Positions 1 to 9,500 of a stretch of 64,000 nt of DNA are shown piece by piece. The stretch comes from a bacterium (GTDB lineage Bacteria > Zixibacteria > MSB-5A5 > GN15 > FEB-12), in NCBI GenBank assembly GCA_016708025.1, contig JADJGQ010000002.1:124001-188000 (forward strand), in the 5' to 3' direction. Position 1 is the stretch's first letter. The number at the start of each line of letters is the position of its first letter. Position numbers and translations under genes: made by a program. The notes under the pieces are model-generated. The model did no database searches. It had not been told where the DNA came from and saw only the letters and a list, made by a program, of their open reading frames with translations.

Positions 1-2086
1 CACCTTCACCGGCCAGAATATTGGTCAGTTTCAGGTTGGCCGCGGAGAAACCAAGCTCTTTCAGATCGGCACGAACAATGATCTCTTTCTCGCGAGCTTC
101 GAAACTGTCAGACAGTTCACCCGGAGGCGGGACCACCACAAACAACATCCCCTTCTTTTCACCCATCTGGAAAGCAACATCGACCGATGGATCGGACGAA
201 TAGAGATGGCTGGTGATATTCTCGCCGGAAAGAGTCGACTCCACAAACGCCAGCTTCTGGTGATTGCCGCCGGAAGCAAAATCGAATGTGAACAGATACA
301 TCATCCCTTTGAACCGACCGCAACTGACCGCGATGATCTTGGGACCCTCGGTAGCCAGTTTCTTCACTTTAGGGTCATCCGACGGACGGATCGAGCCATA
401 AATGTAGGTCGGGAATGATCCGTTCTTATGGGTCACTGAACCGATATGATAGTCGGTTGTCGTTTTGATCCGGAAGTGGTTTGCCAGGACTTGGCATTCC
501 TTGAGATTTTCATCGTACTTCGGCATCAAGCCGCAGAGCACCACGGTCACTCCGGCTTTGGCCAGCTCGACCAAACCTTCCTGATCCTTCTCCGACATCA
601 CCTCGGCGGTCGGCACAAAGACCATCTTGTATTCTTTGAGTGCGTTCCAGTCGCGGTTCTCGCGAATACCGTAGTGGATCTTCAGTCGCATCAGATCGCG
701 GCAGAAGCCGGTCATTGATTCATCGACCAGCCGCGGGAGATAGGTGAACTCTTTTTCGCTGGTAGTTCGACGGAGCATGTAGTAGAGACGGTTGGCAACG
801 ATGCAGACATCGTTTTTCGCCTCCATCTCATCGAAACCGAGCGTGGTGATCGCGTTATTGAAATTCTTGGCAACTTCATACCCGTCGCCGACCGTCCCAT
901 CCTGGTGCAGCGGCGCGCCATACCAGTAATCGCGATCGACAAACATGTAGTGGTTGAGCCCCTTGAAACCAGCTGCCGCTCCAGCCGCATAATAGAAGCG
1001 GCGGATATTGTCGGTAATCGGCTTCAGCTCACGGTCGCGGTTCGGCATCGCCGATGCTCCGCCCGAGGAGAAGGATGACGCAAAGGCGAATCCATACTCC
1101 GCCTTCAGGAAGCGGGCTTTGTTGACCAGGTCGAAATAATTCCCTTCGGGGAAGACATTCGCGCCGAGGAATGGCGCACGGTCATCAGGCACGAGGTTGA
1201 ACGCCGGAAGCAATTCGCCGGCATTAAAATAGAGCGACCGGAAAAAGAGCGGCTCCACCGTGTAGGACTTAAACAGATCCTCCATCACCTCGAGATAGGT
1301 GTTGAGGGTGTATTCACGGAATTTCATCCAATCCAGTACTTTGGGGTAGTCTTCGAGATCCAGACCGCTGAATTTCTTGGGCGGCTCGACCGTTTCGAAA
1401 CTGGTATGCTTCTCTTTGTAGCGGGATGCCAGCTTTTTGATATCCCCCTGATACAGCCCATCCAGGAATGGCGGGTAATACCGCGCCAGAAGATCCGGAT
1501 TGTAGTCGGCCTTGTCCGGGTCGAGCATTCGACCAAACGAAGTCTCATAATCCAGCTCAACCATAAAGACCGGCCCACGCGGGTGGACGTAATTTTTGGT
1601 CGTCTCGATGAACGCCTTGAAATAGTTCTTCAGGTGAAACTGGAAATTGGAGTGCAGATAGCTGGGGAGGTATCCTCCCGGCACACCAAAAGTAGACGGC
1701 AGCGCGAGTTCATTTCCCTGGGAATCGCGGGCGAGTAAGCGAATATCCTGGAAAAGGTAATTCGGCAATCCACCATTGGTGATCTGCCCATTGATCCACG
1801 GTCCGGGACGAAGCACTACCTTAAACGCAAACTCACGAGCCAGCTCAAGAAAGACGATCAGGTCGCGACGCGGATCGCCATATCCGTTGAAATCAATATA
1901 CTTGCTGTCATCCTGGTGAAGATTCCAGGGGACCGCAGTTGAGATGATACGAAAGCCGGCGCGCTTGATACGCTCAAAACAGATGGACCAATAACGCTTG
2001 TCGATCCGGAAGTAGTGTAGTTCGGCGGAGAAGGGCTGATACGTTTCTTTACCAATGGAGAATCGATTCCCGATGACTCCTAACAT
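1..2086 (-). CDS. GH35-family beta-galactosidase-like protein, partial (3' end outside window)
   Basis: The reading frame from the ATG at 2086 stays open to the window edge, about 695 codons, so the C-terminus is missing. The N-terminal half matches the glycoside hydrolase 35 TIM barrel: AELHYFRI near residue 21, STAVPWNLHQ near 49, LRPGPWING near 92 and GGLPNYL near 105. The segment FMVELDYETSFG near 174 aligns with the family's acid/base motif (normally VENEYG); Glu181 would be the acid/base, but the flanking Asn is Tyr. NHYMFVDRDYW further on matches the family's YMF segment. Known members release beta-galactosyl residues from glycans. No signal peptide is visible, so it is probably cytoplasmic, unlike its neighbours. 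AAGG lies 6 nt before the ATG and a good sigma70-type promoter lies upstream. The family call is fairly sure; the substrate is unknown. Confidence 0.75.
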   Translation of the reverse strand, partial: MLGVIGNRFSIGKETYQPFSAELHYFRIDKRYWSICFERIKRAGFRIISTAVPWNLHQDDSKYIDFNGYGDPRRDLIVFLELAREFAFKVVLRPGPWINGQITNGGLPNYLFQDIRLLARDSQGNELALPSTFGVPGGYLPSYLHSNFQFHLKNYFKAFIETTKNYVHPRGPVFMVELDYETSFGRMLDPDKADYNPDLLARYYPPFLDGLYQGDIKKLASRYKEKHTSFETVEPPKKFSGLDLEDYPKVLDWMKFREYTLNTYLEVMEDLFKSYTVEPLFFRSLYFNAGELLPAFNLVPDDRAPFLGANVFPEGNYFDLVNKARFLKAEYGFAFASSFSSGGASAMPNRDRELKPITDNIRRFYYAAGAAAGFKGLNHYMFVDRDYWYGAPLHQDGTVGDGYEVAKNFNNAITTLGFDEMEAKNDVCIVANRLYYMLRRTTSEKEFTYLPRLVDESMTGFCRDLMRLKIHYGIRENRDWNALKEYKMVFVPTAEVMSEKDQEGLVELAKAGVTVVLCGLMPKYDENLKECQVLANHFRIKTTTDYHIGSVTHKNGSFPTYIYGSIRPSDDPKVKKLATEGPKIIAVSCGRFKGMMYLFTFDFASGGNHQKLAFVESTLSGENITSHLYSSDPSVDVAFQMGEKKGMLFVVVPPPGELSDSFEAREKEIIVRADLKELGFSAANLKLTNILAGEG

Positions 2087-2141
2087 ATAAAACCTTGTCT
2101 ATCAATTAGTTATAACTTGTCGCCAGGGCCACTGAATAAGT

Positions 2142-2170
2142 AGCCTAACATATCCCCCGGAGAATGTCAA
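2142..2170 (-). promoter_or_regulatory. Sigma70-type promoter for the GH35 gene
   Basis: On the minus strand a perfect -35 TTGACA (2170-2165) is followed after exactly 17 nt by TAGGCT (2147-2142) as -10. It lies just downstream of the preceding gene's terminator, 56 nt before the GH35 start codon, so the gene appears to be transcribed on its own. Confidence 0.65.
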
Positions 2171-2241
2171 GGAGAATTGTTTAAGATGTTGTCACACAAC
2201 ACATTACTCGGCGCTATCACTTCCCGCCCCCAAAAACCAAT

Positions 2242-2272
2242 TAAAAACCCCTCCGACCAGGGCCGGAGGGGT
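2242..2272 (-). terminator. Intrinsic terminator of the 329-aa secreted protein gene
   Basis: A perfect 9-bp stem (ACCCCTCCG at 2247-2255 with CGGAGGGGT at 2264-2272) with an 8-nt loop is followed on the minus strand by a run of five T. It sits 22 nt after the stop codon. Confidence 0.9.
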
Positions 2273-2293
2273 CTAAATCAGACTGAAGAAAAA

Positions 2294-3283
2294 CTACTTC
2301 AGCATGACCATCTTGGAAGTCTTGACAAAGTTGTCAGCTTCGAACTTGTAGAAATAGATACCCGAAGAGAGGGTCGAGCCATTGTCGGCCTTGCCATCCC
2401 AGACTGCGCGATACTTGCCGGCAGCCATTTCCGTATTCACCAGCGTGGCGACCTTCTGGCCGAGTACGTTGTACACGGCGAGGGTCACTTTTGACTTCCG
2501 CGGCACGGAGTAGTCAATCGTGGTGGACGGGTTGAACGGGTTCGGATAGTTGTCGCTGACTTTAAACGTGGTCGGCAAGCCGGGGTTCACGTCATCAACA
2601 CCAACGAGAGGATCACGGATCATGAAGCAGTAGCCTGAGCCGATGCGATCCGCACCACCTGAACCAGTCGGTTCGTAGGTCTGAGTAGAGTAATTCTCAA
2701 ACGTGGGGTTCTTGTCGAGCAGAGTGCGGGTCACCCATTTCCAGGTCCAGAGACTGTCCTGCGCCCACGCGGAATCGATACAGATATGCGTCCCATGATT
2801 GTCGGCGGCGGGGGTCAGGTAAATGTTGATCGCCAATATCGTGTCATTATAACCGATCGGCATCTGACGAGAGGCCGAAGTCGGTGAGCCGGCGCCAAGG
2901 ATACCGAAGGTATCAACGGGCGGGCCATCGCCGGGACGAACGGTGGAATAACCCTGGACTGCAACCACCTGGTTGAAGTAAGCCAAGAAGATATTCTCGC
3001 CGTCGACATTCACTGCGCCTACCGAGTCAACCGTGGCGCTATCCCACTCGGCACCATCCGGCGACGTGAGCTTGAATCCGTTCGAGACGTTCGCACGTTC
3101 ACCAGTGGTATTGTTGAATCGGATCAGGATGCGGGGATTCTGACCCTTCTCAAAGGTGCCGTCCGGATAGATGGTGTTCTTCACCGTGTCTATCGATACG
3201 ACGCCATCCTGCGCATAGCTGTTCGTCGGGGCGACCATCGCCAGCGCGGCGAAAAGTAGCGCGAACAGAATCAATCGCTTCAT
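2294..3283 (-). CDS. Exported protein with unknown N-terminal module and YPNPFNP sorting domain
   Basis: A 329-aa protein with a signal peptide (hydrophobic stretch after MKRL, ending near SYAQ). I chose the ATG at 3283 because AGGAG lies 7 nt before it; an ATG two codons earlier overlaps that site. Residues about 25-215 form a module I cannot name, also present in the 857-aa protein at 30087-32660: both have NTTGER, VSNGFK, TSPDG and the block LWTWKWVTRTL. The last 85 residues are a C-terminal domain beginning NYPNPFNPSTTI and ending SGIYFYKFEADNFVKTSKM. This is the FlgD-Ig-like / type IX-like sorting domain common in FCB bacteria, which directs proteins to the outer surface or medium. The gene stands alone between its own terminator and a 320-nt upstream gap. 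Function unknown. Confidence 0.85.
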   Translation of the reverse strand: MKRLILFALLFAALAMVAPTNSYAQDGVVSIDTVKNTIYPDGTFEKGQNPRILIRFNNTTGERANVSNGFKLTSPDGAEWDSATVDSVGAVNVDGENIFLAYFNQVVAVQGYSTVRPGDGPPVDTFGILGAGSPTSASRQMPIGYNDTILAINIYLTPAADNHGTHICIDSAWAQDSLWTWKWVTRTLLDKNPTFENYSTQTYEPTGSGGADRIGSGYCFMIRDPLVGVDDVNPGLPTTFKVSDNYPNPFNPSTTIDYSVPRKSKVTLAVYNVLGQKVATLVNTEMAAGKYRAVWDGKADNGSTLSSGIYFYKFEADNFVKTSKMVMLK

Positions 3284-3544
3284 ATGCATACTCCTACTTT
3301 ATAACCTACAAAATTTTTGCCAATTCATGCGGCCACCCTGGCCGCGCTTGCTTGCGCCGAATAGTATAACGACGCCACCATCCTTGAGTTCGCCTAACCA
3401 AAAAACCTTAACAAACTATCTTGCGCGCCACCTCCCTGTGAGGTTTGTGTTATGCCACTTAAGATTAGGGCAGATTTTCAGAAAGTAATCAACTATAACA
3501 CCCCCCCAAGACCGGCGTCAATAAAAAAGTCTGGCTTTTCTCTT

Positions 3545-3580
3545 AAAATAATAGCGGGGTTGGATTTACAACCCCGCTAT
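3545..3580 (-). terminator. Intrinsic terminator of the subtilisin gene
   Basis: A 12-bp perfect stem (3551-3562 with 3569-3580, core AGCGGGGTTG) and 6-nt loop lies 25 nt after the stop codon. On the minus strand it is followed by TATTTTAAG, a modest T-rich tail. Confidence 0.8.
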
Positions 3581-3605
3581 CAAGATACAATTGCGTGTGT
3601 TTCGA

Positions 3606-5996
3606 TCAATTTGGAGGCGGATTTCCCCCGGCGATCAAATAAGCGATCAAATAGGAAAGATCGGACAGGTCGATCCCACCAACGGCATTGACGTTCCCGC
3701 CGTACGGATCGGCCGTCGGACTCCCCGTCAACAGGTAGCTGATCAACAAACTCAGGTCGGTCAGGTCGACCGCGCCTGTACCGCAGAGGATCTTTCCGCG
3801 CAGGCAGGGGCGAACCACCACCTTACCAGTCTTGAAGACCGGCCAATAGTCTGCAAACACCGCAGCGATCTTCGGCTTTTTCGAGCCGCCCAGACCAAGC
3901 GACAGCGTATCGATCGTCACCACCGCACCTTTAGTTGCGGTGGACGGAATATTGAGATACAACTTCAGGATATTCCCATTCCCGACCGTCATATAATTCG
4001 GAGTACCGGTCAGGGTCGGACGAAGGTCGAATCCAAACGTGTACATACCGTCGCCGCCATCCAGCGCCGCATACTCAAAAGCCGAGGTCCGCGTCCCGAC
4101 GACAGAGAACGAATCAAGCGTGATCCCTTCGCTGTTGGTCATATTAAACGGCAGTATCATGTTTTTCACCTGGGCGGTATTGCTCAGGTAAATATTGAGG
4201 ACCGCCTTGGTACCGGGATCTACCATTACCGAATCGATCTTGATCGTATCAGCGCGCGCCCAGACATAATTCTGCAGATGCTCTTCACCCAGTCCGCGAG
4301 ACTCGGTGATCTTCAATGAGACATCGTAGATTCCCGGGACCGTGTAATTGTGCGATGGGTTCTGGTCGGTCGAGGTTCCACCATCACCAAACGCCCAATC
4401 CCACGTCGACGGTGAATTCGGCGACTGATCGGTGAAGTTGACCGTGAACGGTACGTTGGCATCGGTCACGTTCGACGTGAATTTCGCATTGGCCAGGTTG
4501 CTCAGCGCGGTGAACGCATTCACTCGCCCGGTCCCGAGCAATCCGACATACGATGGATTCTGGGTATCGATATTGTCCGTCGTGACCGTGATGATCGAAT
4601 CAACCTGGGCTCGCGTCAGCGAGGGCATCATCGAACGGATCAGCGCATTGAGGCCCGCCACATACGGAGCGGCCATCGACGTACCGGTGTAAATTGCGGT
4701 ACTCGGCGTGTACGAGTTGGAGACGGTGGACAGAATGTTCTGCCCCGGAGCGCTGACCGTGATCCAGGTGCCGTAATTCGATCCCTGCGTCGCGTTCCAG
4801 GTCCACTTCTGATCCGCATTATAGGTAGCGGCTACCGTGACCACACCCGGTACCTGGTCATGCCAACCTTCAGCATCGACGTTATCATTTCCCGCCGAGT
4901 GAATGAAGGACGTACCGGCAGCAATCGCATTAAACATCGCCGTATTCAATGGTGACGAGAACGAACCGCCGCCCCAACTGGCGTTGATCACATCTGCGCC
5001 ATTGTTCGCGGCATAGTTGACCGCGGCGGCGAGATCATTTGAGTTCAACTCACCCAGTCCACCGGCAGTTGTTCCTCCGGCGCGAACGCACATGATGCGG
5101 CATCCGCGCGACGACCGATGTCCACCAAACCAACCACCCGCCACACCAGTGACGTTGGTCGCATTGTTATTCATCGCGGCGGAGATCCCGGCGCAGTGTG
5201 TGCCGTGACCGTTATGATCGCTCGGATTGTTGTCCCGTGTGACACCATCTTCACCCGGCCAGACCGAACTCATGGAAGCGACAAAATCCCAACCGACGAG
5301 ATCATCGATGAATCCATTGCCGTCGTCATCGATCCCGTTCATGTCTCCCGGATCAAAGACGGCCAGATCGCCATCCATATCCTCACCCGGGTTGACCCAG
5401 ATATTGCCGGCCAGATCCGGATGTGCATAGAGCACGCCGGTATCAATGATCGCTATCTTGATGGAGTCAGAACCGCGCTCGAGATCCCACGCATTGTATG
5501 GTTGCGGATCGGGACCGGGAGGAGACATCTGGTACTGACTATTATATTGCGGATCGTTGGGCGTGGAGATGTCGATATACGACAGCCAGACCGGTTCGGC
5601 CAGCTTCACATTCGGGTTCTGCATCAACTCCCGAATAACTTCTCCCTGGTCTGCATTTTCAGGAATCGTCAGTTCGTAGTACCCCGTCAGGTCGCGGAGA
5701 GCAGACCCGGCGGCAGGTTTGCGGGCATCGACAAAAATCGGTTCGGCCGCACTGGCCTGAACTTTGGCGAGGACCTGATCAAGTGACGCTACTCCCACTG
5801 ACACGCGTCCAAACCCTTTGGTTATTCGCGACTGAATAACTTCATCGGTAAATTGAACGGTGATCTTCCCCTTGAGCATGGTCGGTTTCGGCAATGCCTG
5901 TCCCTCGATCGAGACCGCATGCACACTTTGAACCGACAACACTACCACTACCGCGCCGAGCAAGATCAAGGCAAGGGATCTTAGCTTAGTACTCAT
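3606..5996 (-). CDS. Secreted subtilisin-like serine protease (S8) with PKD, cohesin-like and dockerin modules
   Basis: A 796-aa exported protease. A signal peptide covers residues 1-27 and a propeptide-like region runs to about 150. The peptidase S8 domain follows with a complete catalytic set: Asp185 (AIIDTGV), His264 (NGHGTHCAG), oxyanion Asn370 (SAGND) and Ser440 (GTSMAAPYVAG). Residues about 508-580 are a PKD domain (WDWAFGDGGTS). About 590-720 resemble a cohesin-like beta-sandwich. The last 70 residues hold two dockerin-like repeats (VDLTDLSLLISYL and IDLSDLSYLIAYL) but lack the Cys-Cys and Cys-Pro residues found in four other proteins here. It would cleave proteins outside the cell, with the dockerin tethering it to a partner. 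GGGAG lies 5 nt before the ATG. It is a single-gene unit. Confidence 0.93.
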   Translation of the reverse strand: MSTKLRSLALILLGAVVVVLSVQSVHAVSIEGQALPKPTMLKGKITVQFTDEVIQSRITKGFGRVSVGVASLDQVLAKVQASAAEPIFVDARKPAAGSALRDLTGYYELTIPENADQGEVIRELMQNPNVKLAEPVWLSYIDISTPNDPQYNSQYQMSPPGPDPQPYNAWDLERGSDSIKIAIIDTGVLYAHPDLAGNIWVNPGEDMDGDLAVFDPGDMNGIDDDGNGFIDDLVGWDFVASMSSVWPGEDGVTRDNNPSDHNGHGTHCAGISAAMNNNATNVTGVAGGWFGGHRSSRGCRIMCVRAGGTTAGGLGELNSNDLAAAVNYAANNGADVINASWGGGSFSSPLNTAMFNAIAAGTSFIHSAGNDNVDAEGWHDQVPGVVTVAATYNADQKWTWNATQGSNYGTWITVSAPGQNILSTVSNSYTPSTAIYTGTSMAAPYVAGLNALIRSMMPSLTRAQVDSIITVTTDNIDTQNPSYVGLLGTGRVNAFTALSNLANAKFTSNVTDANVPFTVNFTDQSPNSPSTWDWAFGDGGTSTDQNPSHNYTVPGIYDVSLKITESRGLGEEHLQNYVWARADTIKIDSVMVDPGTKAVLNIYLSNTAQVKNMILPFNMTNSEGITLDSFSVVGTRTSAFEYAALDGGDGMYTFGFDLRPTLTGTPNYMTVGNGNILKLYLNIPSTATKGAVVTIDTLSLGLGGSKKPKIAAVFADYWPVFKTGKVVVRPCLRGKILCGTGAVDLTDLSLLISYLLTGSPTADPYGGNVNAVGGIDLSDLSYLIAYLIAGGNPPPN

Positions 5997-6384
5997 CAGT
6001 ACTCCCGTATATAGGTTGACATCTGATTCTTCTCTTTTCTATTGTGTATCGGCGAATAGTTCACCGACTGTTTGTCTGCAATCCGGTTGCGAATCTGAAC
6101 CTGAAGGACGTAATGACCTCAGGGGTGCGAGCGACACCGCATACCTTGGGTACCCGGTGTGAGATCAATCGGCTGGTGAGGTAAACCACCTGTTTCATCC
6201 AAGCGGATAACAGCCGGACGTTTGCGTCGTACAGCCTATAATATAACGACTTAGCCGGTTTATACAAGCAAAAAACGAGGTCGGTCGATCCGGCAATACT
6301 CACCGCTGTCGTAACTCCTCAACACCACCCGCATCCGTCCCGCCTTCGTCGAAATACCACCGTCTCCTGGAGTATATCTGGAAT
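5997..6384. other. Gene-free upstream region of the subtilisin gene
   Basis: This stretch holds the promoter candidate at 6240-6267 and a 5' leader of about 230 nt. The leader can form several short hairpins, but I recognise no riboswitch family. Short open frames across it have no ribosome binding site or recognisable product. Confidence 0.5.
6240..6267 (-). promoter_or_regulatory. Candidate sigma70-type promoter for the subtilisin gene
   Basis: On the minus strand TTGTAT (6267-6262) and TATATT (6245-6240) are separated by 16 nt. The match is moderate and would give a leader of about 235 nt. Confidence 0.4.
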
Positions 6385-6430
6385 CCCCTCTCCCTCTGGG
6401 AGAGGGTGCCCTGAAAGGGCGGGTGAGGGC
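6385..6430. repeat. Intergenic double-hairpin repeat
   Basis: Two adjacent perfect hairpins: CCCTCTCCC/GGGAGAGGG (6386-6406) and GCCCT/AGGGC (6408-6420), followed by GGGTGAGGG. This layout resembles a small palindromic intergenic repeat scattered in many bacterial genomes. It is not coding. Confidence 0.55.
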
Positions 6431-6460
6431 CGCAATAACCAGCCGACTCATTCCCAATAA

Positions 6461-6487
6461 AAAAGGCCACCCATATGGGTGGCCTTT
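6461..6487 (-). terminator. Intrinsic terminator of the 1125-aa protein gene
   Basis: A perfect 26-bp palindrome (AAAGGCCACCCAT and its complement, 6462-6487) lies 37 nt after the stop codon, with A-tracts and T-tracts on both sides, so it could stop transcription in either direction. Confidence 0.8.
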
Positions 6488-6523
6488 ATCTGTCGAATCA
6501 ATCTCCGACAAACTATCCGTTCA

Positions 6524-9500
6524 TCACGGGCAGTTCGGCAGGACCGGCTTCGGCGTAACTGTCAGATACGAGATCAAGAGCGACAAGTCCGAAAGGTCCG
6601 GAGTCGGCGCAACTGAACCGTTGACGTTCGCTTCGTCGATACACGGAAGCGTCGGCTTCGGAGTAACCGTCAGGTACGAGATCAACAGCGAAAGATCCGA
6701 AAGGTCCGGAGTCTCGGCTACTGACTTGTTGACGTTACCACGGGTGCCGATACAGCAACCGCCGGCGCAAGTTCTGACGTTAGCATACCAGGCAAACGCC
6801 TTATCGATCTCTTTCTTCAAGGAGTCCACGGCCTGGAGAGCAGTGCCGCCGGTCGGGCGAACAACCGCCATCGCGGTCCAGATGGTCAGCGTGTCGTTAG
6901 CCGGGAGTGTGTACCCGACATTGGACGCGCCGTTCTTGTAGACGAGAACCGAGTGAAGGTCAGTGATGCGGGCTTCGTTAGAATACCCGGTCGACTGCAT
7001 GTTGGCCCAGAGTTCTTCCGGAACAAAGCCACCAGCCGGATAGACAAAGCTATCGTTGGCCGCGTTGTAACCGGCATACAGGGTGCCACCAGCAGAACCA
7101 CCACCGACGCAATCCTTCATGTGCATAGTGATCAACGCCGCGCCACCAACACGAAGGCTATTGGAATAGCAGTTGTGGTTGGTGATGCCGGTGTCGGCAG
7201 AGGTGAATCCGCGCATGTAAACCAGGCGACGGGTCGGGTCGGTACCGGCGATGTCGTTAGACGTACCGGAGTCGGTCGCCACATCCCAGTCAAAGCCTTC
7301 ACCGATAGCAAGATTGGTCACAGAGGAACCGATCGTGAACGGGAAGACGCGCATGCGCTGAATGATGAATCTGCAGCTATCATTGTTGGACGCACCAATC
7401 GGGGCCCACCAGGTCTTCTCAATCTTGACCAGAGAGTCAGAGGTGCAGAAGGTACCGGAGTTGTAACCATCCCAGCGAGCGGCGCTGAAGGAGCCGCGAG
7501 CGGAGGTCGGGAACAGCGGCTTGAAGCCGTTATTCGAAGAGAAGCCATCCTGGAAGATCGACCAGGAAGCAATATAGGTGCTCGGAGCGGTGAAACGGAC
7601 GATCACCGGCGAAGCATCGCCCATGTAGATCGACGCATCACCAGCGTTTAGGGTACCACCATCGGTGTCGCATTCCGGAGACGGCTGCGGGAAGCCCATA
7701 TTGGCTCCACCGAGGAAGTTATTCCCCATGTTACCGTTGGAGGCCACGGTCAGACGGATACCGCACTGGGTCGTAATGGAATCCCAGGTGGTGCCAACGA
7801 TCGTGTCAGCAATGATGAATTCGACCGGGAAATTGAGGGTCTTCGCGGGCGGTCCATAATTGAACACCAGCTTGCCCCACACGCGGGTCTTGGTAGGAGT
7901 GTTGATAATGCCACCGTTGTTCAGTTCCAGCGTCATATTGGCGGAACCCGCGATCGGGATGCTCGCCGGAGCGCCGGAGAAACCGAGCCAGCCGGCCGGA
8001 GCCGACGGCTTCGCTGAATCTTCAACCGGAGTAATAGAGCTGAAGGTCAACGTGGTGTTACCCGTGTTTTCCAGAGTCAACGTGTACTGCTTCTCGACAC
8101 CCGGCTTGGTGTATTCCGGATAGGCGATGAAACCAGGATTGACGGAGAGCAAAGCAGCCGGGACCGGCGCAACGCAGGCCAGACGGATCCAGCGCATATC
8201 GTTGTTGGTCAGCGGGCCCTGCGGAGTAGCCAGAATACCACCGCCCGGATAACGGTCGGTCAGGTACCAGACCTGGAGATACTTGGTGCCGGCATAACCG
8301 GTGCCAAGATCATAGGTCAGGGCGTTGGTCCAGGACGGAGCCGGAGTATAAAGAGCATCATCCATGCCGTAACGGCTGATGGAGGCCCAACGGTCGTCGA
8401 CGCAGTTGCCCGTGTCGCAGGCCGGAGCATATGAATCTGACAGGTTACGCGGAACATCCCACGCATTACCGGTCAAGCTGGACGAAACGGAAAGATACAG
8501 TTCGCCGTTGGCGGCCTGGTTGACCGCGGCGCTGGCGCAGCAATCGTCAACCGGATCGGTCCCATCCGGGCCCGGCCAGTTCCATGCCGTGAAGATGGCA
8601 TAGAGACGGCTGTCGCACTCGGCGATGGAGAACTTACCAACGTTCATGACGTTCGAGCCACCAACGCAATCGGTAAGGGTCGGATCCCAGCCGGCATCAA
8701 AGATCGTGTAGATGCTGCCCGGAACATACTCTGACCAGTGGAACAGACGGCAACGACGAGCGCCGAAATCGACGCCATCGGTGTATCCACCGTTCCAAAT
8801 CACGTGGAACTTGTCGCCTGAATCAAACAAGCAGGCAACTTCCAGCCAGGCACGATAGCCGGCGCCGGAATAGTTGGTGATGTTTGTGCGAACCCAGGTA
8901 CCGGAAGCACCGGTCGGGGAGATCGCGCAATGCACGTCGTTCTGGAACGTGTCACCAGCGGTACGGCCAGCCGGGGTGAATTTCGGCCACGCCACACCAA
9001 CGCGCGAAGAAACGCGCGAGCAGGAAATATCCTGAGTCGGGAAGAAGGTGGTGTCCGTGAACACGAGCGACCAAGTCGCATCCGGGTTCGCAGCCGTCCA
9101 ACCAACTTTACGGTACACCTTCATCGCACCATCATTGCCCGTCGCATTTTCAAACGCGGCGAGGTAGATGGTGGTGGTGGCGCCGTTTTCATAGATATCC
9201 ATGGTCGGCCAGATGGTTTCGGCGGCTTCGATACCACCGAGATCACGAACCGCTTCGGACATAACGGAACCGTCCAGAATGCCACCAAAGTCACCGGCCA
9301 AAGAGCCGTTGTCATAGGTTACATGCATCTGGGTGGTAGCAGGGGAACCTGCCTGATCCGGGAAGTCATAGGAACCGACAAACGCGGTACCCGTGGCGTC
9401 CACGGCGATCTTCGGGTAGGAACCGGCTTCGACGGAACCACCCAGGTTGCTCTGCACGATTACCTTACCGCCCGGGGGAACGAACGATCCACCAGCGGTG

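Noticed and set aside
6260..6511. Small minus-strand open frame across the intergenic repeat
   Set aside because: It is made of the palindromic repeat and terminator sequences and has no coding character.
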